In this document: positions 53,309 to 62,786 of the stretch, piece by piece | Layout: each line of letters opens with the position of its first letter | How positions within the stretch are numbered: the stretch's first letter is position 1 | NCBI GenBank assembly: GCA_037133095.1 | Contig: JBAXOT010000006.1 | Coordinates: forward strand, 37,339-101,338 | Source: CAIMZW01 sp037133095 | GTDB lineage: Bacteria > Actinomycetota > Actinomycetes > Nanopelagicales > Nanopelagicaceae | Direction: 5' to 3' | DNA length: 64,000 bases | Position numbers and translations under genes: made by a program | The notes under the pieces: generated by a model | What the model was told of the DNA's origin: nothing | What the model saw: the letters and a program-made list of their open reading frames with translations, nothing else | Database searches by the model: none

Positions 53309-55252
53309 TCAGTTATTTCCAACTTGGGGCGTGCATCGATAGAGGTTTGAAGTATCGGGCGCGGCAGAATCTATAGTGCAGTTAGTCGTCACCCAACTCT
53401 CAATTTCCGTAGTGGCAGCAGATGATCCTTGTCCGTTTGCAGATCCAGTAAGCACAAATTTCACATCTCCACTCTGAACCAGGGCTTTGAAAACGGCCAA
53501 GGTGGGAGTCGGATCAGCCCCATCAAAGCCGCCAATCGGCAGAATATTTTCACCGGTGGCTGTTATGTACGGAGCCGCACTCATGCCGCCAAAGGTGGCC
53601 AAAAGATACTTCGACCCTAAACGGTTGTGCTCCAAATACTTGACCAGGTTCTTATCGGCACTCTGACTGGGTCCAACGGCAGGGCCGCCTAATGTCTGGC
53701 GGGTAAGCGGATCATGAAAGTTTGGCGGATTGAATCCATTAATAGGTGGTGGATTATTTCCAGGCGGAGTTCCGAGCGGACGCTGACCACCGATTTTTGG
53801 GAGACCGAATCCACCGCGCAGACCACTTCCAGAGTCGGTATTTGGTCCGGCCACCGGATTAATGGAATTTGAATGGTGGACATTATTGATCGCCCACACG
53901 GCAGGCGTGAAGATGAGCGAAAGAGCAGCCAAGCCAACACCCACGGGGAGAACAATGTGCAATTTTAGGGAACTTCTTGCAAAAATCGAAATGATAGCCA
54001 ACAGTGCCAGCGCACTCGCCACACCATAACTCCAGGTAAAGAAATGCGGATAGGTTCCCGAAAGCTTCCAACTCCAAAGCGCAGTGGCGCAGATTATCGT
54101 GGCGAGTAAGAACTGACTCGCCAGGTTTTTCTGCGAAGTGAGAAACGCAAACGCGCCTGCGATAAGTACTGCCATCGAGATGGCCAGTGATGAAGTATAG
54201 AACTGATGCATGCCGGCCACCGTGGAGAACATTGCAAAAAAGATAAGGAACCAAAGGCTAAAGAAAAGTATGACTCCCTTAAGTGGTTTCAAGGAATCGG
54301 CTTTAAATGAAGCCACAATAAGAACAAATATCGATATGAAGGCCGCTGGTAGGAGCCAGGATATCTGTCCTCCGACTTGCGAATTGAAAAGTCGAAAAAA
54401 TCCAGCAGATCCGCTGAAGGGTGGGGTAAAACTTCTGTAGGTGGCGGCTGCGCCGGCGCTGGATTGATTTTGAGTAAGTGTAAATCTGCCAAGACCGTTA
54501 TAACCAAAGACCATTTCCCACGGGTTATTGTGATTTGTTCCCCCTACATATGGTCTGGCACCTACCGGTGTCAGCCAAACGCAGAAGATCCAACTGAGAG
54601 AGACGAAGAGAGATGCCAAACCTGCTCGTATAAGGCTTTTGATTCGAATTGGCCAAGGAGTGGTGCTTAGGCTGAGCCAAGCGACAATCAATGCAGGCCA
54701 AACTGCCCACGCCTCGAGCATGTAAGTCTGAAAAGCAATTCCAATCCAAACACCAGCCCAAATCAGCGAGCGTTGTGTGCCAGTTTTTAGGGCAACCATT
54801 GCCCGATCGGCGATGATGGCCAACGCAAGAACGAAGAACATTTGTGGCTGATTCGATCGAGCGACGGCCGCGATAACTGGAGTGGCGGCAATGATCGCAC
54901 CTGCAAATAGCCCGGCTTGAAATCCAAAAGCCCGCCGAGCCGCAACGGCCACGAAGATGACAGCTGCAATGGCGGCGATGGCGTTTGGCGCTTCGACCGC
55001 CCAGGTACTAAAACCAAAGACCTTGGTAAAGAGAGCGGGCAGCCAATACGAACCAGGAACCTTGTCCAAGGAGACCGTCCCCGCTGGATCAAGTGCTCCG
55101 TAAAAGAAATTTGAGAAATTCTTACTCATGCTGACTGCGACTGCGGCGTAATACTCAGAACGTGCGCCACTGGCTAGTCGCCACAGATAGGTGAATCCAG
55201 AAATGAGCGAGAGCAGTACTAATCCCACCCGCCAGATTCTCTTTTCGCTCAC
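53309..55252 (-). CDS. glycosyltransferase family 39 (ArnT/YkcB-like) membrane protein
   Basis: 647 aa, GTG start. About 12 membrane helices; the first loop SEYYAAVAVSMSKNFSNFFY and ALDPAGTVSLDKVPGSYW hold the acidic residues used by lipid-linked sugar transferases of this type. After the helices comes a Pro/Gly/Asn-rich segment (about 475-530) and an extracytoplasmic domain with GGMSAAPYITATGENILPIG. Expected to transfer a sugar from a polyprenyl carrier to envelope molecules. Possible -10 TCTAAT 6 bases before the GTG. Stop is 1 bp from the convergent MprF-like gene. Confidence 0.88.
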   Translation of the reverse strand: MSEKRIWRVGLVLLSLISGFTYLWRLASGARSEYYAAVAVSMSKNFSNFFYGALDPAGTVSLDKVPGSYWLPALFTKVFGFSTWAVEAPNAIAAIAAVIFVAVAARRAFGFQAGLFAGAIIAATPVIAAVARSNQPQMFFVLALAIIADRAMVALKTGTQRSLIWAGVWIGIAFQTYMLEAWAVWPALIVAWLSLSTTPWPIRIKSLIRAGLASLFVSLSWIFCVWLTPVGARPYVGGTNHNNPWEMVFGYNGLGRFTLTQNQSSAGAAATYRSFTPPFSGSAGFFRLFNSQVGGQISWLLPAAFISIFVLIVASFKADSLKPLKGVILFFSLWFLIFFAMFSTVAGMHQFYTSSLAISMAVLIAGAFAFLTSQKNLASQFLLATIICATALWSWKLSGTYPHFFTWSYGVASALALLAIISIFARSSLKLHIVLPVGVGLAALSLIFTPAVWAINNVHHSNSINPVAGPNTDSGSGLRGGFGLPKIGGQRPLGTPPGNNPPPINGFNPPNFHDPLTRQTLGGPAVGPSQSADKNLVKYLEHNRLGSKYLLATFGGMSAAPYITATGENILPIGGFDGADPTPTLAVFKALVQSGDVKFVLTGSANGQGSSAATTEIESWVTTNCTIDSAAPDTSNLYRCTPQVGNN

Positions 55253-55307
55253 TGGCTAATTAGACCTAATGAAACTGAGGATTTATCGGGAGCGGGGTAA
55301 TAAAGGG

Positions 55308-56996
<1,689 letters not shown>

Positions 56997-57000
<4 letters not shown>

Positions 57001-57800
57001 AATCGACCTTGTGCAGTCTCTTCATCTTCACTATCACTCAGTCGCTTTTCATTCGCAAACCAATCCCTTGCGGCAAGCACAACCCACATGGAATCTATGA
57101 GCATCCCCATCGCCCACATCAAGGCACCGCCGGTATGTTGATCATGAAGCGGATCTAGACCACCCATTCGCATCGGAGCCGTGTGCAGCAATTTGTTTCC
57201 AGAATAGAGAAAAAACCCGGTCATAGTCTCGGGAAGCATCATGGCAAAGAGCGAACCAAGTCGGGTCGAATAAGAAACCGGATATGGCGCGGGATTTCCA
57301 TCGAGCACAGGGTAGTAATAGATGACGCCAGAAAATAGAAAGAGGATTAACTCGCCGCAGTGCACATTGCTGTTCACCATTCCTGCATTTGCCAACGGAC
57401 CAAAGTGGGTGGCAATCAAAGTGACGAGAAAAATGGCAAAACCGATGTGCGGTTTAAATAGCGCACGTAAAATTTTGAATGAAGCCAATCTCCTAAAGAA
57501 ATTCTGCACTCTAGGCCGGGAAGAGTTGAGCACCAAGAAAAAAGGTGAACCTAAAACTATGAGCGGAGAGATCAACATCATCAGCAAAATATGTTGCACC
57601 ATGTGAACCCAAAAGAGACGCACTGCTAAATGTGGAACTGGGCCGACCAGAACAAAAAAGATAAGAGTCAATGCCAGATAAAAGAGATTTTGCCGCCACC
57701 GGGGCAGCAATTTGCTACTCGGTTTTTCGGTGTAATACCAATAGCCAATCGTGAGAACGGTAATGGCAAAGAGCAAGTCCCACAGCGGGTTCAACTTCAC
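56997..57800 (-). CDS. ctaG: cytochrome c oxidase assembly protein CtaG (caa3 type)
   Basis: 267 aa, about seven membrane helices. HMVQHILLMMLISPLIVLGSP with paired His, VNSNVHCGELILFLFSGV and LPETMTGFFLYSGNKLLHTA are typical of the caa3_CtaG family that helps insert copper into oxidases. Start GTG 57800 is chosen because AGGAGG lies at 57807-57812, 6 bases upstream; a longer in-frame reading to GTG 57818 would contain the ribosome site. Divergent from the oxidase operon. Confidence 0.88.
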
Positions 57801-57806
57801 CTTCGC

Positions 57807-57812
57807 CCTCCT
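57807..57812 (-). promoter_or_regulatory. ribosome binding site of ctaG
   Basis: Perfect AGGAGG on the minus strand, 6 bases before GTG 57800; sets the start of CtaG at residue 7 of the longest reading frame. Confidence 0.75.
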
Positions 57813-57820
57813 TGCCACTC

Positions 57821-57841
57821 TTTATAACATTTATTTATAAA
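57821..57841. promoter_or_regulatory. AT-rich inverted repeat at the divergent ctaG/cox promoter
   Basis: TTTATAA (57821-57827), 7-base spacer CATTTAT, TTATAAA (57835-57841): perfect 7-bp arms. Each arm offers a TATAAA-like -10 element, one facing ctaG and one facing the oxidase operon, so the site can act as a double promoter or as an operator. The plus-strand leader from here to 57955 is about 110 bases and holds a small CTTGC/GCAAG hairpin. Confidence 0.5.
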
Positions 57842-57955
57842 TCATTGAAAATTCAACGAACATTTGTGAATTTAACCCGCGAGGAGCATTCCCTAAACAT
57901 ACTCCCAAGCGTAACCTTGCGAACCAATTGCAAGTTCCTCACGAAAGGCTGGGAC

Positions 57956-58687
57956 GTGGAAACTTCGACATCAAAGCGCACTAAAGGTGCGGTTGGTGGG
58001 TTGGTCTTTGTATTGCTCGGCGTAGCGGTGGTTTCCACCGTTGGCTTTGTCTTGCATCAATTAAGTGCCGATCCACAGAAAAAACTTTATGCATCAGTTA
58101 ACGGAACCATGAGCACTCCGCAAGGCAATCTTCCGCATGCTTTCATCACAGAAGGCGTCTATCCGGATCTTGCTACGGCACGAGCCCACGGCTCAGGTGC
58201 AAATAACAATAAGGACTGGGTTCAATACGGACCCGCAACTCACTTAGTGTTGCCACAGCACGCGTACGTAACAATGACGCTGCATGTATATGACAGCGGC
58301 GAAAATCTCAACAATGCTTACTTTGGAAAAGTTGTCGGAACAGTCAATGGAACAATGACAGTGGATGGTCAAGAAGTAACTGGAATAGATCCAACCCAGG
58401 TACAACACACCTTCACGCTTCATGGTCTTCCAACTTCAACCCAAGACCCCCTCTTCGTCAATGTTCCACTCCAACGAGTTCTGACTGATGACCAGGACAA
58501 CTTTTTGCCAACAAAAGATGCCGCAACCAACTTCAAGGGTCACACGGTTGTCTTTTCCTTCATTACTGGCGGCAAAGGTGAATACGTCTGGAACTGTGAA
58601 TATCCATGCGGTGATGGAACGTATCAAAAATTTGGCGCTGTTATGGGCCAACTTGGATACATGTCCGGAAAGGTGACGGTCGCATGA
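57956..58687 (+). CDS. membrane-anchored cupredoxin-like protein of the oxidase operon
   Basis: 243 aa from GTG 57956, with GAAAGG 7 bases upstream. One N-terminal helix (about 12-35), then an extracytoplasmic domain. H151 in VQHTFTLHG, C214 and C218 in WNCEYPCGDG, and M230/M236 align with the copper A type layout of oxidase subunit II, but the histidine normally four residues after the second Cys is missing (CGDGTYQKF) and the Glu is shifted. Likely binds copper in an altered site or serves in oxidase assembly or electron entry. ATGA-coupled to subunit II. Confidence 0.8.
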   Translation: METSTSKRTKGAVGGLVFVLLGVAVVSTVGFVLHQLSADPQKKLYASVNGTMSTPQGNLPHAFITEGVYPDLATARAHGSGANNNKDWVQYGPATHLVLPQHAYVTMTLHVYDSGENLNNAYFGKVVGTVNGTMTVDGQEVTGIDPTQVQHTFTLHGLPTSTQDPLFVNVPLQRVLTDDQDNFLPTKDAATNFKGHTVVFSFITGGKGEYVWNCEYPCGDGTYQKFGAVMGQLGYMSGKVTVA

Positions 58688-59481
58688 GTTCACATGACCA
58701 TGAAGAAGAAATTCTTCCTCCCACACCGGGAGCTCGAGTAACAGCATTCCTCCAACGTAAAGACGTCATTCAGTGCATTCTGCTCGGCATCTTTTTCACT
58801 CTGGTATTTGTCGTCCTAGGGGCATACTTCTATCCCCGTTGGATGCCGACCATCATGAGCACAGATATGAAGGCGAATGAGGCGCTCATGAAAGCCTTCA
58901 CCTACATCTCCGCACCTATTTGTGGTCTGGTCTTATCAATTGCCAGTTACACCTTCATGCAGCGACATAAAGGTGACACACCACCAGAAGATGGACCTGC
59001 TATTCGCACTAATGGCCCCGTGGTTCTCACTTGGTCAATCATCACTAGTCTCTTTGCCCTCCTTGCAATCGTTTGGGGCATTGTGGAACTAAACGTAGGC
59101 GCAGAAGCGGCCGCGGCCGATGCGAAGAGCGCGCTCGTCGTCGAAGTCACCGGCTCACAATGGGTTTGGACCTTTAACTATCCATCCTTAGGTATTGAAA
59201 CACACGAACTCAATCTCCCAATCAACCAGCCAGTTATTTTTGATGTCATCTCTTCTGACGTCAATCACTCCTTCTGGCCAGTTCAACTTGGAGTAAAAGT
59301 CGATGCGAACCGTTTGGCAACTACGGTAGTTCATACCACGCCAACAAAGTTGGGGGCCATCGACATTAAGTGCGCCGAACTTTGCGGCCTTTATCACGCC
59401 TATATGGAAACGAGTGGTCAAATCCAGACCTCGGCTGACTTCAATGCTTGGGTAACTGCGCAAGGAGGACACACCGCATGA
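58684..59481 (+). CDS. ctaC: cytochrome c oxidase subunit II
   Basis: 265 aa. Three hydrophobic helices (about 30-49, 72-92, 113-135) rather than the usual two; no lipobox. The cupredoxin domain has a complete CuA site: H195 (DVNHSFWP), C230, E232, C234, H238 and M241 in KCAELCGLYHAYM. The aromatic patch SQWVWTFNY for electron entry is present. No fused cytochrome c domain, so a separate donor is needed. Confidence 0.95.
   Translation: MSSHDHEEEILPPTPGARVTAFLQRKDVIQCILLGIFFTLVFVVLGAYFYPRWMPTIMSTDMKANEALMKAFTYISAPICGLVLSIASYTFMQRHKGDTPPEDGPAIRTNGPVVLTWSIITSLFALLAIVWGIVELNVGAEAAAADAKSALVVEVTGSQWVWTFNYPSLGIETHELNLPINQPVIFDVISSDVNHSFWPVQLGVKVDANRLATTVVHTTPTKLGAIDIKCAELCGLYHAYMETSGQIQTSADFNAWVTAQGGHTA
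59462..59468 (+). promoter_or_regulatory. ribosome binding site of ctaD
   Basis: AAGGAGG, 9 bases before ATG 59478, inside the end of the subunit II gene. Sets the start of subunit I at the ATGA overlap instead of ten codons upstream. Confidence 0.75.
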
Positions 59482-61340
59482 CTACTATCGATCATCAAGT
59501 AGCGAGCCATCCCATTCCTAACCCTCAGAAGAGTTTGATCACCAAACTTCACATGGGTACCGGGCTTGTCGTTGGCGCCATCTTTGCCTTTGGAACTTAC
59601 TTCTGGCTCCGTTCCGGCGAAGATATGACCGTCGCTCATAACGTCAACAAAGTTCTCTTAATCTCCATGTTTATGTGGAGCATCGGCTTCCTGATTGGAA
59701 TTGGTGCCTTCATTGGACCCTTCCGTTGGTTAATCGGAAAAGATCTCACGGACGAAGAGCAACTATTTCTAGCCGGCGAAGGTCAAGGAATTTCTCGGTA
59801 CTTCCGATATTGCACGGATCACAAAGTCGTCGGCATTCAGTACCTGGTTGGCGTAATGGTCATGCTGGGAGCCGGCGGAACTATGGCCATGATGATTCGT
59901 ACCAATCTCATGAGCCCAGGATCTAAATTCGTCACACCAGTTGTCTATAACTCTCTCGTCGGGCTTCATGGAATCACAATGATCGTTGCAATGATTATTG
60001 TCTCCACAGGTCCTTTCGGAAACTTCATTTTGCCGATCATGATCGGTGCCCGCGATATGGCCTTCCCACGACTTAATGCACTGAGCTGGTGGGTACTCTT
60101 CACTGCAGTTCCAGTTCTCTGTAGCGCTTGGTTCTTGGGTGGAATTCCAACGGGTTGGACTGCTTATGCACCACTGAGCGTTCAAGCTGGTCCTGGAATG
60201 AATGCCTTCGTCGCAACAATCATTATCTTCGCTGTTTCCACTGCGGTCGCTGGTGCAAACATCACCGCAACTGTTGTGACTATGCGAGCCAAAGGAATGA
60301 AGTGGAACCGAGTGCCAATTTTCGTTGTTGGCGCAACGATTTCGGTTGCACTCGCTATCCCAGCATTCCCAACCTTCATGGTCTCCATGATCATGACTGC
60401 ATTGGACCGCACCGTTAACACCACTTTCTTTGATGCACAGTTTGGTGGCAGTGGTTGGCTCTATGCTCACCTCTTCTGGATCATGGGTCACCCTGAGGTC
60501 TATGTCATCCTCCTTCCAGGTGTTGCCATCCTGATGGAGATCGTTCCGGTCTTCGTTCGAAAGCCGCTCTTCTCGTACAATGCTGCCATTCTTGGTTTTG
60601 CTGGCATCGCTGGGTTGAGTGTTCTGGTGTGGGCTCACCATATGTATATCTCCGGCTGGTTGCCGATGCTGAACGGTCCATTCATGATCACCACTGAGAT
60701 GATTTCAATCCCGACCGGATTGATCTTCCTCGTGGTGCTGGGAACACTCTGGCGCGGTAAACCGTGGTTAAAACTTCCGATGCTCTCGGTCTATGCATTC
60801 CTTTGGAATATGTTGATCGGCGGTATTACTGGGGTTTACCTTTCGGACGTACCTGCAGATAACTACCTCCATGGATCTATGTACGTGACCGCGCACTTCC
60901 ATTACACATTGATGGGTGCGGCACTGACTGGGGCCATTGCAGGTCTGGCTTATTGGTTCCCGAAGATGACGGGAAGAATGCTCCACGAACGTGCGGGTTA
61001 CATAGCCTTCTGGTTCGTGCAAATCGGCTTCCAGGTTCTCTTCTTGGGCATGTTTATCGCTGGCGCCGGAGGGCAACCTCGACGCGTGGCCGACTATTCG
61101 GCCCTTTATTCGCACTCCAATCTCATCAGCACCATGGGCGCTTATTCGATTGGAATCGGAATGATCACTCTCCTTTGGGCCGTCATTCATTCATGGCGCG
61201 TCGGTGATATCGCTCCTAAAAACCCTTGGGGTGCTAAAACTTTGGAGTGGACCGTTCCGTTCCCAGTTCCGCTAGAGAACTTCGACGAAGCACCAGTCAT
61301 AACTAGTGATCCTTATGGATACGGAAGGAGCGAAAAATAA
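59478..61340 (+). CDS. ctaD: cytochrome c oxidase subunit I (heme-copper oxidase)
   Basis: 620 aa, long for the family because about 110 residues with two extra helices (about 26-44 and 60-82) precede helix I at DHKVVGIQYLVG. Heme a ligands H164 (LHGITM) and H475; CuB ligands H338 (with Y342 in GHPEVY), H387 and H388; heme a3 ligand H473 in VTAHFHY. The D-channel is conserved (D193 in RDMAFPRLN, E340). The Asp of the Mg site is Gly466 (LHGSMY). A proton-pumping A-type oxidase by motif. Confidence 0.95.
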   Translation: MTTIDHQVASHPIPNPQKSLITKLHMGTGLVVGAIFAFGTYFWLRSGEDMTVAHNVNKVLLISMFMWSIGFLIGIGAFIGPFRWLIGKDLTDEEQLFLAGEGQGISRYFRYCTDHKVVGIQYLVGVMVMLGAGGTMAMMIRTNLMSPGSKFVTPVVYNSLVGLHGITMIVAMIIVSTGPFGNFILPIMIGARDMAFPRLNALSWWVLFTAVPVLCSAWFLGGIPTGWTAYAPLSVQAGPGMNAFVATIIIFAVSTAVAGANITATVVTMRAKGMKWNRVPIFVVGATISVALAIPAFPTFMVSMIMTALDRTVNTTFFDAQFGGSGWLYAHLFWIMGHPEVYVILLPGVAILMEIVPVFVRKPLFSYNAAILGFAGIAGLSVLVWAHHMYISGWLPMLNGPFMITTEMISIPTGLIFLVVLGTLWRGKPWLKLPMLSVYAFLWNMLIGGITGVYLSDVPADNYLHGSMYVTAHFHYTLMGAALTGAIAGLAYWFPKMTGRMLHERAGYIAFWFVQIGFQVLFLGMFIAGAGGQPRRVADYSALYSHSNLISTMGAYSIGIGMITLLWAVIHSWRVGDIAPKNPWGAKTLEWTVPFPVPLENFDEAPVITSDPYGYGRSEK

Positions 61341-61939
61341 TGAGCGCCGATACCCAATTCCATGTTCATCATGATGCGCCAGAGGTTCGTGGTCGTCGTG
61401 AACGCCTCGGAGTGAGATTGTTGATTGTCGCAGACGGAGCGTTCGTCTTCGGATTGATCTTCTCGTACTTCTATCTACGCAACCTCGATCCAAATGGCGG
61501 CTGGCTGCCAAAGGGAGCTCATTACATGAGCGCACTATCTGGCTGGTGGTCGGTTCTGCCTTTGGCTATTGCCGCTTTGTCCCATCGTGTTGCAGAACGG
61601 CGACGAGATTCGTTCTCGGCTCTTTCAATAGTCACCCTGGTGGCCTTACTCGCCGGTGCCTACTACCAATGGCATCAATTGGCTCACATGCCCTTCATCT
61701 CGAAGGACACTGGTGGCTTTGAAGGCGCATATGCGTCAATGTGGGTGCTCATTGCTGGGGCCAATATGTTTCACTATCTCGTGGGCAGTTTCATCGCCCT
61801 TGGGCTTGTTCTGCGCAATGGTCGCACCAAAGTTGATGCCGTTTTAGAGACCTGGCGCTTGCGTACTGCGGGTTCCTGGTTCACCTGGATCTCGATTTCC
61901 GGACTCGCTTGCGCGATTACGACCTCGTTTATCCATTAG
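61340..61939 (+). CDS. ctaE: cytochrome c oxidase subunit III
   Basis: 199 aa with five membrane helices. LGVRLLIVADGAFVFGLIFS carries the family's N-terminal membrane acid, ANMFHYLVGSFIALGLVL the central helix, and TAGSWFTWISISGLACAIT the last. TAATG overlap with subunit I. In many actinobacteria ctaE is instead joined to qcrCAB; here it sits directly in the subunit II-I-III operon. Confidence 0.93.
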   Translation: MSADTQFHVHHDAPEVRGRRERLGVRLLIVADGAFVFGLIFSYFYLRNLDPNGGWLPKGAHYMSALSGWWSVLPLAIAALSHRVAERRRDSFSALSIVTLVALLAGAYYQWHQLAHMPFISKDTGGFEGAYASMWVLIAGANMFHYLVGSFIALGLVLRNGRTKVDAVLETWRLRTAGSWFTWISISGLACAITTSFIH

Positions 61940-61950
61940 TTAATTAATCT

Positions 61951-61988
61951 AAATCCCCTCCGGCTTTCTAGTCGGGGGGGATTTTTTT
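61951..61988. terminator. intrinsic terminator of the oxidase operon
   Basis: AAATCCCCTCCG, a loop of about 10 bases, then CGGGGGGGATTTTTTT: a 12-pair stem with one G-T wobble and a T tract. The A/T flanks make it usable for the convergent SCO transcript too. Confidence 0.9.
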
Positions 61989-61990
61989 AG

Positions 61991-62773
61991 CTAGGAAATC
62001 TTGCTTCCAATGAGTTGTGATAGAGCAGCAAGTGCGGTTGGGACGCTCCATGAAGGCTCTTGCGCTTTAACCAAATTAGCCAAGCCATCAGCTGTTAAAA
62101 AGGCTTTCAATTTAGCGGGGATCGGGCTCTTGGCGCTCGGAGCACCTAGGTCTAACCATTTCCAGGTCGAATCAGGACCGACAATCACTATCAAATCTGC
62201 ATGTGAGACATCATAAGTAAGTGGCTTGCCGGTTTGCCAATCAACTGGTGACTTAGCAGCATCGGCTTTGTCCATCTTCACAACAACCGGTGGAGCGCCA
62301 AAGTAGGTCCAGAAATCTTTCAACCCTTTGAAAGTTCCTGAGGCAAGTGTGAAATTAGAATCATTAAACAAATCGGCGTAAGCCTTGAGCCGGGAGACAT
62401 CATCACGACCTGCATCCACCGAGAGTTCGAGGACTTCGACCTGTGCTTTCGCGCTACTTGCTGCGACCGCATCGCCAATATCTCGCATGTTTGCCGTCGT
62501 CATCGGACAGATTTCCTGACAGGAGGTGAGAAAGTTAGAGAGGACGATGGTCTTGCCTGCAAGCGAGCCGAGGGTGAATTTTTTCCCCGTCGAATCAAAG
62601 AAGGTTATTCCCAAAATATTTGCTGGTATTTTTTCGTTGAGGAAGGTGCCACCCATGGGAGCCGCTGCTCCTTGCCCTGGTTGCAAAGTGGATGTTGGAT
62701 TTGGCAGGCTCTTTGCAGAACAGCCCGTAAGAAGCAAGGCGAGAAAGATTCCAGCAAGGATGGATCGCTTCAT
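61991..62773 (-). CDS. SCO1/SenC family copper chaperone lipoprotein
   Basis: 260 aa from ATG 62773; an in-frame extension upstream overlaps the ABC exporter and is rejected. Lipobox LLTGCSAK. Thioredoxin-like domain with copper-binding CQEICPMTT (CxxxC) and the distal His in DVSHADLIVIVGPD. Delivers copper to CuA of subunit II by family knowledge, consistent with the convergent oxidase operon. The C-terminal 60 residues beyond the fold are extra. Confidence 0.92.
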   Translation of the reverse strand: MKRSILAGIFLALLLTGCSAKSLPNPTSTLQPGQGAAAPMGGTFLNEKIPANILGITFFDSTGKKFTLGSLAGKTIVLSNFLTSCQEICPMTTANMRDIGDAVAASSAKAQVEVLELSVDAGRDDVSRLKAYADLFNDSNFTLASGTFKGLKDFWTYFGAPPVVVKMDKADAAKSPVDWQTGKPLTYDVSHADLIVIVGPDSTWKWLDLGAPSAKSPIPAKLKAFLTADGLANLVKAQEPSWSVPTALAALSQLIGSKIS

Positions 62774-62780
62774 AGGAGCA

Positions 62781-62786
62781 ATCCTA
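62781..62786 (-). promoter_or_regulatory. leaderless-type promoter (-10) of the SCO gene
   Basis: TAGGAT on the minus strand, 7 bases before ATG 62773. It overlaps the stop codon region of the upstream ABC exporter gene. Confidence 0.55.

Noticed and set aside
59769..60641. 290-codon open frame antisense to oxidase subunit I
   Set aside because: Composition rich in His, Asn, Asp and Ser without any domain, arising from codon bias of the strongly conserved ctaD on the other strand.
60768..61190. 140-codon open frame antisense to ctaD
   Set aside because: Lies fully inside ctaD, no ribosome site or domain; shadow of the real gene.
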